A DNA stretch of 64,000 nucleotides from an uncultured Anaeromusa sp. GTDB lineage: Bacteria; Bacillota; Negativicutes; Anaeromusales; Anaeromusaceae. The stretch lies in contig NZ_OY781460.1 of assembly GCF_963676855.1 (NCBI RefSeq), positions 1,225,501 through 1,289,500 on the forward strand, written 5' to 3'. This document shows positions 58,496 through 64,000 of this stretch, in pieces (position 1 is the first letter of the stretch; each line of letters begins with the position of its first letter). The notes beneath the pieces were generated by a model, which searched no databases, was not told the DNA's origin, and saw only the letters and a list, made by a program, of their open reading frames with translations. A program made the position numbers and the translations under genes.

Positions 58496-61400
58496 ATGAC
58501 AATCTTTGGCACTATTCGCAGTCAATTAGTTTTGTTTACATCTGCTATTGTCGTGTTGACGTTGGCTTCTACTTTGTATCTTAGCTACTATTTCATGGCC
58601 GAAGAATATGAGCATACTATGCAGCAGACTAATTACCAGATGGCGAATAGTTTGGCCGATAACATTGCTTTGTTTATGCAAAATGCGTATAATGTCAATT
58701 CCTTACTAGCTAAATCTCCTACGGTTATTGATGGAAATAAGGAAAAACAAAAGCAACTGCTGGAGGAAACAGCTAGGCAGTATCCGTTCTTCCAACTTTT
58801 GGCGGTGACAAGTCTTGAGGGAGACCAACTGGCCCGTTCTAGTGGGACGTCGGCTAATCGGGCGGAACGACCTTGGTTTAAGAAATTTATGGCGCAAAAA
58901 CAGCCATATGTATCTGATACATATTATTCTTTAACGACAGAGGCGCCGATTACCACGATTGTTCAACGCATCTCCAGAGAAGGACAACTGAACGCCATTT
59001 TGATGGCGGACATAGAGGTGTCAAAACTTCAGGATTTGGTGGAGACATTCAATTCCGGAGACGGTAGCTACGCCTATCTTTTGGATGGAAACGGCGGTGT
59101 TATTGCGCATCCAGATCGGCGGCAGGTGAATGAACTTTATAATTATCGGACACAGCGTAAGTCGGTGCTGATGCGCGATGCTACTGGGAGGTTGGTCACA
59201 GATGCAAGAAACAATGAGGTGGTGAGCGAGGAATCGTTTATACTGCCAGCAGCCTTAGAAAATATTGTGCAGACTGTGTTGCAAGGGCAAAATGGCGTAG
59301 CTTCCTATGAAGAAAAAGATGGAGATGAGTATTTTTGCGCGTACCGCAGCATTCCGATGCCTGGCATATCGGCCCCTTGGAGCCTGATTGTGGTGCAAAA
59401 GAAGAGCGCCGCCATGGCCTTTATCAAAGATGTGTCGCTCCGAAATTTGTTTCTGGGGAGCTGGGTGCTGCTGTTTTCTTTGTGTCTGACCTGGTGGCTT
59501 GCCAGAAAGTTTAGCCGCCCAATCAAAAAGCTGGTAGAAGCGACAAGGCAAGTCAGCGGCGGGGACTTAGCGGTGCGTTTGCCGGTCCATAAAGGAAATG
59601 AATTAGGAGAAATGGCAGACCATTTCAATCGCATGATTGATTCGCTGGCCCAGTATCAAGGGCAGCTGGAAGTGCTGGTAGAACGGCGTACGCAGGATCT
59701 GGGAGCGGCCAATCAAGAGCTTTTGGCCATGAACGAAGAAGCCCTTGCCAACAATGAGCGTTTGGCGTTGCTGAACGCCAGCTTGGCCGACGAAGTGGCA
59801 GTGCGTAAAAAAGCCGAAGACGACGTGTTGCGCCGCGAACGGCAGTATCGGGCCGTGACCGCTCTTTTGACGCGACCCTTAACCGATGTGCAAGAGTTGT
59901 TTGAAGTTATTTTGGACAATGCTATGTATTTAGTAGATTCTCCAGACGGCTACATTTCTCTTTATGATGAAAACAAGCCTGGTTTTAGGATGTACCACAG
60001 CCGAGGAGCTTATTTACCGTTTCTGCATGAGGTGCAGCCATTGGCAACAGGCATGGAAGGCTTGGTATATGAGCAAAAAGAATTGCTGTATGTCCCGGAG
60101 TATGCCGCTTTTGCCGGACGTGTAGACGATGCGCGGCTGATGAATCTGAAGAGCGTTATCATGCTGCCGCTGATTCAAGAGGGCGAAGTGCGCGGCGTTC
60201 TGACGATTAGCTGGCGGCAGGAGCATGTTGTGCATAAGGAAGATGTAGCAACGCTGCAACAATTTGCGGATTTAGCGCTGGTGGCGCTGGGGCGGTTGAA
60301 GGTACAGGAGAAAATGCATCGATTGGCTTATTTTGACGGGTTGACCGGCTTGCCAAATCGGGAAAATCTTAAAGAAAAGCTGACGCAGTGTTTGGAGGAA
60401 GAACCCCGAATTGGAGCGCTCTTTTTCATCGATATGGATGAGTTGAAAGATATCAACGATCACTTTGGACATTCTACCGGTGATGAAGTGATCTGTGCCG
60501 CCAGCCGTCAAGTGTATGAGGTATTGAAGGCGGATTGTTACATAGCGCGTATTGGCGGCGATGAATTCGTCGCAGTCGTTCCTGGGGCGAATATGAATGC
60601 GGCGGTCAAAATGGCGGAAGCCCTTGTAAGCAATTTGTACCGCGATTATGAAGTGAGTACAGGTAAGCTGCGTCTTTCTGCCAGCGTAGGGGTTGTGTTG
60701 TATCCAGAAGACGGAGAAAATATGGAAGAACTGTTGCGCAAAGGAGATTTGGCCATGTATGCGGCCAAACGCGCTGGGCGCAACTGCTGGTGCTTTTATG
60801 AAAGGACGTTGTTAGAGAAAACGGATCAAAAGATTTGGCTGGCGGCCGGGTTGCGGCAGGCTTTAGAAGTGGGCGACCTGCGCTTGTATTATCAGCAGCA
60901 GGTCCGGGTCAGCGATGGCGAAATAATAGGCTTTGAAGCCTTGCTGCGTTGGATGCATCCGGAGAAGGGGCTGATCGCGCCGGACGTGTTCATTCCTTTT
61001 GCAGAGCAGAGCGGTTGGATTGTGCCCATTGGCCGTTGGGTCTTGAAAGAAGCTTGCGCGTTTGCCGCTCGTCTGGCGGCGAACGGACAAGGACATTTGA
61101 GAGTGGCCGTCAATATCTCCGCACGCCAGTTGATGGAATATGGCTTTGTGGAATTTGTGGACGAATGCATTGCCGAGGCCGGCATCAGCGTCAAACAAAT
61201 GGAACTGGAAATCACAGAGAGTGTTTTGATTGAGGAGATGGCCGAGAACATCGAAAAACTATGGCGTTTGCGGGCGCATGGCTTGCTGTTGTCGCTAGAT
61301 GATTTCGGTACTGGCTATTCTTCGTTAACCTATTTGAATAATTTGCCTGTACATACCCTAAAAATTGACAAGACCTTCATAAAAACGCTGGGAGAAGACG

Positions 61401-61630
61401 GCGAACAGACGCAGCTTGTTAACTCCATCGTCCATTTGGCTCACTCAATGGGCCTACTGGTAGTGGCCGAAGGCGTAGAATTGCCTGAACAGCGTCAATG
61501 CTTGCTGGAAATGGGCTGTGACTATTTGCAGGGATATCTCTTCAGTAAGCCCGTGCCTGAAGCAGAGGCCATGGCCCTGCTTCCGCTAGGCGGGGAACAG
61601 GGGGACGAAGCACGAAACACAGAGGAATGA
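58496..61630 (+). CDS. dCACHE-HAMP-GAF-GGDEF-EAL c-di-GMP sensor
   Basis: A 1044-residue membrane protein. TM1 lies at about residues 8-32, an extracellular CACHE-like domain fills 35-300 ('LARSSGTSANRAERPWFKKF', 'YAYLLDGNGGVIAHPD'), TM2 is about 320-340, HAMP 340-395, a coiled linker to 440, then GAF (450-600), GGDEF ('ARIGGDEF', active but without the RxxD I-site) and EAL. EAL motifs are complete: 'GFEALLRW', 'NISARQL', 'ELEITES', 'LDDFGTGYSSL', 'KIDKTF', 'AEGVE' and 'LQGYLF', so phosphodiesterase activity is likely. GAGGAGG precedes ATG 58496. It responds to an external ligand and adjusts c-di-GMP. Confidence 0.92.
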   Translation: MTIFGTIRSQLVLFTSAIVVLTLASTLYLSYYFMAEEYEHTMQQTNYQMANSLADNIALFMQNAYNVNSLLAKSPTVIDGNKEKQKQLLEETARQYPFFQLLAVTSLEGDQLARSSGTSANRAERPWFKKFMAQKQPYVSDTYYSLTTEAPITTIVQRISREGQLNAILMADIEVSKLQDLVETFNSGDGSYAYLLDGNGGVIAHPDRRQVNELYNYRTQRKSVLMRDATGRLVTDARNNEVVSEESFILPAALENIVQTVLQGQNGVASYEEKDGDEYFCAYRSIPMPGISAPWSLIVVQKKSAAMAFIKDVSLRNLFLGSWVLLFSLCLTWWLARKFSRPIKKLVEATRQVSGGDLAVRLPVHKGNELGEMADHFNRMIDSLAQYQGQLEVLVERRTQDLGAANQELLAMNEEALANNERLALLNASLADEVAVRKKAEDDVLRRERQYRAVTALLTRPLTDVQELFEVILDNAMYLVDSPDGYISLYDENKPGFRMYHSRGAYLPFLHEVQPLATGMEGLVYEQKELLYVPEYAAFAGRVDDARLMNLKSVIMLPLIQEGEVRGVLTISWRQEHVVHKEDVATLQQFADLALVALGRLKVQEKMHRLAYFDGLTGLPNRENLKEKLTQCLEEEPRIGALFFIDMDELKDINDHFGHSTGDEVICAASRQVYEVLKADCYIARIGGDEFVAVVPGANMNAAVKMAEALVSNLYRDYEVSTGKLRLSASVGVVLYPEDGENMEELLRKGDLAMYAAKRAGRNCWCFYERTLLEKTDQKIWLAAGLRQALEVGDLRLYYQQQVRVSDGEIIGFEALLRWMHPEKGLIAPDVFIPFAEQSGWIVPIGRWVLKEACAFAARLAANGQGHLRVAVNISARQLMEYGFVEFVDECIAEAGISVKQMELEITESVLIEEMAENIEKLWRLRAHGLLLSLDDFGTGYSSLTYLNNLPVHTLKIDKTFIKTLGEDGEQTQLVNSIVHLAHSMGLLVVAEGVELPEQRQCLLEMGCDYLQGYLFSKPVPEAEAMALLPLGGEQGDEARNTEE

Positions 61631-61661
61631 GTAACAGAGAAAAGCCAGAGAATAAGGATTG
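61609..61661 (+). repeat. ACAGAG-type repeat overlapping a stop codon
   Basis: 'CACGAAACACAGAGGAATGA' and 'GTAACAGAGAAAAGCCAGAG': the last codons of the GGDEF-EAL gene come from this repeat. An inverted copy lies at 61741-61754. Confidence 0.5.
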
Positions 61662-61693
61662 AACAAGAGTCCCCCCAATTAACTTAAGACTAA

Positions 61694-61740
61694 AAAAGGC
61701 CGGTGGAATCCTTTGCGTAAGGATTTCACCGGCCTTTATG
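61694..61740. terminator. Terminator between GGDEF-EAL and xthA
   Basis: AAAAAGGCCGGTG with CACCGGCCTTT and an inner ATCCTT/AAGGAT; usable in both directions. Confidence 0.85.
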
Positions 61741-61764
61741 CTCTGTTCCTCTGTATAAAAATCG

Positions 61765-62517
61765 TTACCCTAACTCTAATCCCACTGGGCAATGATCGCT
61801 GCCCAGGATGTCAGCGTAAATCATCGCTTCTTTGATTTGGTCCTGCAGGCGGTTGGAGACGAGAAAATAGTCAATACGCCAACCGACATTGCGGTCGCGG
61901 GCCTTCATCATATAGGACCACCAGGTATACGCGTTTTCACGCGCTGGATAAAGGTAGCGGAAGGAATCTGTGAAGCCTTCCATGAGTAATTCGCTCATTT
62001 TGCCGCGCTCTTCATCAGTGAAGCCCGCATTTCGTCGATTGCTTTTGGGATTTTTAAGGTCGATGTCCTGATGAGCGACGTTAATGTCGCCGCACAAAAT
62101 GACAGCTTTTTCGGTATCCAGCTTTGCCAGGTAGCGGCGGAAATCGTTTTCCCACTGCATGCGGTAATCCAAACGTGCCAATTCTCGTTGAGAGTTGGGC
62201 GTATAGACGTTAACCAGAAAAAAATCCGGATACTCCAGCGTAAGCAGACGTCCTTCCTGATCGTGTTCTTCCAGGTTCATGCCCAAGCGTACGGAAAGCG
62301 GCGTATGACGAGTAAATACGGCTGTGCCGGAATAGCCTTTTTTGACGGCGCTGTTCCAGTATTGCTCGTACCCTGGAAAGTCCAATTCCGCTTGGTGCTG
62401 CTGCATTTTTGTTTCTTGCACGCAGAAAAAGTCAGCATCGCTTTGCTGAAAAAAGTCATTAAAGCCTTTGCCTAGGCAAGCGCGAAGACCGTTAACATTC
62501 CAAGAAATAAATTTCAT
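61765..62517 (-). CDS. xthA: Exodeoxyribonuclease III
   Basis: A 250-residue AP endonuclease: 'MKFISWNVNGLRACLGKG', 'FCVQETKMQQHQ' (metal Glu), 'LVNVYTPNS', 'VILCGDINVAHQDIDLKNPK' (Asp-Asn pair), 'RNVGWRIDYFLVSN' and 'ILGSDHCPVGLEL' (catalytic Asp-His). It repairs abasic and 3'-blocked DNA ends. AAGGAG before the ATG overlaps the end of osmC 10 bases upstream, so both genes form a stress operon. Confidence 0.93.
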   Translation of the reverse strand: MKFISWNVNGLRACLGKGFNDFFQQSDADFFCVQETKMQQHQAELDFPGYEQYWNSAVKKGYSGTAVFTRHTPLSVRLGMNLEEHDQEGRLLTLEYPDFFLVNVYTPNSQRELARLDYRMQWENDFRRYLAKLDTEKAVILCGDINVAHQDIDLKNPKSNRRNAGFTDEERGKMSELLMEGFTDSFRYLYPARENAYTWWSYMMKARDRNVGWRIDYFLVSNRLQDQIKEAMIYADILGSDHCPVGLELG

Positions 62518-62527
62518 GGCAGGCTCC

Positions 62528-62941
62528 TTAGGCTTCGGTATAAACGAAGGTGATGGATTTTTTAAGCTCCGGATGCAGGCTGTTAAATACCGGGCATTCT
62601 TTGGCAGTTAGCTCTAGAATTTTGCGTTCTTTCGGGCTGTATTGATTATGGGGCAGTGTTATGGTGGTGATTAATTCTACCACGCGGCGAGGATTGGTTC
62701 CCATCACCTTCGTGGTTTCGATTTGAGTGCCTTCCACGGTAAAACCGTGCGTTTGCGCGGCGATGCCCATAATGGTTAAAACGCAGCAGCCGTAAGCGGT
62801 GGCTAAGAGATCGGTAGGCGAAAAAGCTTCGCCTTTGCCGTGGTTGTCCACGGGGGCGTCAGTGAGAATTTTTGTACCGGATTGGAGATGAATTGATTCA
62901 GTGCGTAGTCCGCCGAGATAGGTTGTTTTTACAGTTGCCAT
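62528..62941 (-). CDS. OsmC-family peroxiredoxin-like protein
   Basis: A 137-residue OsmC-fold protein. The two conserved cysteines are in 'TAYGCCVLTIMGI' and 'AKECPVFNSL', the positions used for organic hydroperoxide reduction by OsmC/Ohr. 'FSPTDLLATAYG' is the family helix. It is cotranscribed with xthA and divergent from the Old Yellow Enzyme gene. The start follows GGAGG. Confidence 0.88.
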   Translation of the reverse strand: MATVKTTYLGGLRTESIHLQSGTKILTDAPVDNHGKGEAFSPTDLLATAYGCCVLTIMGIAAQTHGFTVEGTQIETTKVMGTNPRRVVELITTITLPHNQYSPKERKILELTAKECPVFNSLHPELKKSITFVYTEA

Positions 62942-62981
62942 AGGTGAAAAAGCCTCCTCAAAATAAAAGTCTTATAAAAAG

Positions 62982-63010
62982 AGGTATTCTATCTGCAATG
63001 GAGAATACCT
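62982..63010. promoter_or_regulatory. 9-bp palindrome between osmC and the OYE gene
   Basis: AGGTATTCT (62982-62990), 11 bases, AGAATACCT (63002-63010): perfect arms in a 133-base divergent gap, so one regulator may act on both sides. Confidence 0.45.
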
Positions 63011-63074
63011 GCAAGAAAGGAAAGAATGAGTATTCCTTAAGTATGAATATTGGACTCGTTGAGGAGGGAAAACT

Positions 63075-64000
63075 ATGTTGTTCACACCGTATGCCATTGC
63101 AAATCTGAAACTGAAAAACCGCATCGTTATGCCGCCTATGTGCATGTATAAAGCCGCAGCTGACGGCAAAGTAACTGATTGGCATCTCCTGCACTACGCC
63201 AGTCGAGCGGCGGGGCAAGTAGGGCTGATTATTGTGGAAGCCACGGCAGTGGAAGGCAGGGGACGCATTTCCGCGCAAGACTTGGGCCTGTGGGAAGATG
63301 GACAGGTTGAGGGGATGAAAAAGCTGGTGGCTGCCGTACACGCTCAAGGAGGAAAAATTGGCGTGCAGCTGGCTCATGCAGGCCGCAAAAGTACGGTGCC
63401 GGACAGCGTGCCGGTAGCACCGTCTACAGTAAAGTTTGACGAAAGCTGCCAATCTCCGCAAGCGTTGACACTGGGAGAGATCGATGAAATTATCGCCGCT
63501 TTTGGCGCAGCTGCACGCCGGGCGATTCAAGTAGGTTTTGATCTCATTGAAGTTCATGGGGCACATGGCTATTTGATCAATGAATTTTTGTCGCCGCTAA
63601 CCAATTTTCGGACCGATGCGTATGGTGGAAGCGTGCTTAAACGGGCCAAGCTTCTCCGAGAAGTGCTGACAGAAGTTCGACGGGCTGTACCGGAGCATTA
63701 TCCGGTAACTGTACGGGTTTCTGCTGAGGAATACCATCCATTAGGGAATAACGCTGTCGTGGTCGCGGATATGCTGAACTTGGTGAAAGATCTAGGTATA
63801 GATTTAGTGAATGTCAGTTCCGGCGGCGTGGTGCCTATTCAGCCAAGAGCGTATGCGTCGTACCAAATTCCCTTGGCGTTGACCATTAAAGAGCAGACTT
63901 CTTTGCCGATATTAGCCGGAGGCCTGGTGACACAGGCGGCGCAGGCCCAGCAAATTTTAAAAGCCGGAGCAGATTTGGTTTATCTGGGACGAGCGCTGTT
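63075..64000 (+). CDS. Old Yellow Enzyme-family NADPH dehydrogenase, N-terminal part
   Basis: 308 codons are visible and the frame runs off the window. The start follows GGAGGG. The FMN-binding barrel shows 'LKNRIVMPPMCMYKAAADGK' , 'IGVQLAHAGRKSTVP', 'VHGAHGYLINEFLSPLTNFR', 'VRVSAEEYHP' and 'LVYLGRAL', as in YqjM/NamA. The pair of Cys/Tyr near 'MCMYK' matches YqjM-type reductases. It would reduce activated alkenes such as electrophilic enones or nitro compounds. It is divergent from the OsmC/ExoIII operon, suggesting a common stress response. Confidence 0.88.
   Translation, partial: MLFTPYAIANLKLKNRIVMPPMCMYKAAADGKVTDWHLLHYASRAAGQVGLIIVEATAVEGRGRISAQDLGLWEDGQVEGMKKLVAAVHAQGGKIGVQLAHAGRKSTVPDSVPVAPSTVKFDESCQSPQALTLGEIDEIIAAFGAAARRAIQVGFDLIEVHGAHGYLINEFLSPLTNFRTDAYGGSVLKRAKLLREVLTEVRRAVPEHYPVTVRVSAEEYHPLGNNAVVVADMLNLVKDLGIDLVNVSSGGVVPIQPRAYASYQIPLALTIKEQTSLPILAGGLVTQAAQAQQILKAGADLVYLGRAL

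Noticed and set aside
62958-63566. 202-codon minus-strand frame
   Set aside because: Shadow of the Old Yellow Enzyme gene, whose motifs are clear on the plus strand.
1-64000. CRISPR arrays, rRNA and tRNA genes
   Set aside because: No regularly spaced direct repeats, no rRNA core strings and no cloverleaf with a TTCGA arm were recognised on either strand.

Overview
The window looks like a chromosomal piece of an anaerobic, amino-acid-using Firmicutes lineage. A Negativicutes/Sporomusaceae-type organism is my best guess, at moderate confidence. The reasons are strong Shine-Dalgarno sites, T-box, glycine and c-di-GMP-I leaders, many hairpin-plus-U-tract terminators, a norspermidine-type polyamine pair, and branched-chain amino acid-type binding lipoproteins, a DcuC carrier and dicarboxylate-type permeases in one stretch. 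I see no rRNA, tRNA, CRISPR array, transposase, integrase or phage gene.

Layout. 1-5.6 kb: end of a threonine-dehydrogenase-like gene, an ArsC/Spx-like protein, a secreted C39-like peptidase, an AraC regulator, a DapF paralogue with both catalytic cysteines changed to serine, and an exported metallophosphatase. 5.7-9.3 kb: an AT-rich, apparently foreign island with a three-gene operon: a SIR2-domain protein, a PtuA-like ATPase and a PtuB-like HNH protein. This is a composite of an NADase-type effector with a Septu-type pair and the best candidate for a new defence system here. 9.4-13.4 kb: an orphan amino-acid-type binding lipoprotein and two organic-acid transporters. 13.6-19.8 kb: a catabolic cluster (racemase-like protein, BASS transporter, GlcG/HbpS protein, GntR regulator, class II aldolase, BKACE, four-carbon acid-sugar kinase) with two related operator-like palindromes. 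19.9-22.8 kb: a TIM-barrel isomerase/acyl-CoA ligase fusion behind a T-box leader, probably leucine-specific.

23-36 kb: envelope functions (two polytopic or lipid-linked sugar transfer systems, HpnK-like deacetylase, GtrA, LTA-synthase-like sulfatase, TPR/glycosyltransferase protein), a diguanylate cyclase, an SH3 protein, a metalloprotease-like protein, a ClpP paralogue and an RMD1-like protein. 36.7-42.6 kb: polyamine operon, cyclophilin lipoprotein, YigZ, an AraC regulator with a drug/metabolite exporter. 42.7-43.2 kb: a c-di-GMP-I riboswitch that governs a 57-residue protein, closed by its own terminator. 43.3-50.5 kb: SEC-C protein, ComB-like phosphatase, a sigma/anti-sigma pair, thioesterase, MATE exporter and PucR regulator. 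50.5-58.2 kb: iron alcohol dehydrogenase plus taurine:pyruvate-type aminotransferase, and two more orphan binding lipoproteins, one under a glycine riboswitch. 58.5-64 kb: a large GGDEF-EAL sensor, ExoIII, OsmC and an Old Yellow Enzyme cut by the window end.

Three themes link the genes: uptake and breakdown of small amino or organic acids by substrate-binding proteins and permeases; c-di-GMP signalling (one cyclase, one dual-domain sensor, one riboswitch); and several families of structured intergenic repeats, one with compensatory base changes between its two copies.
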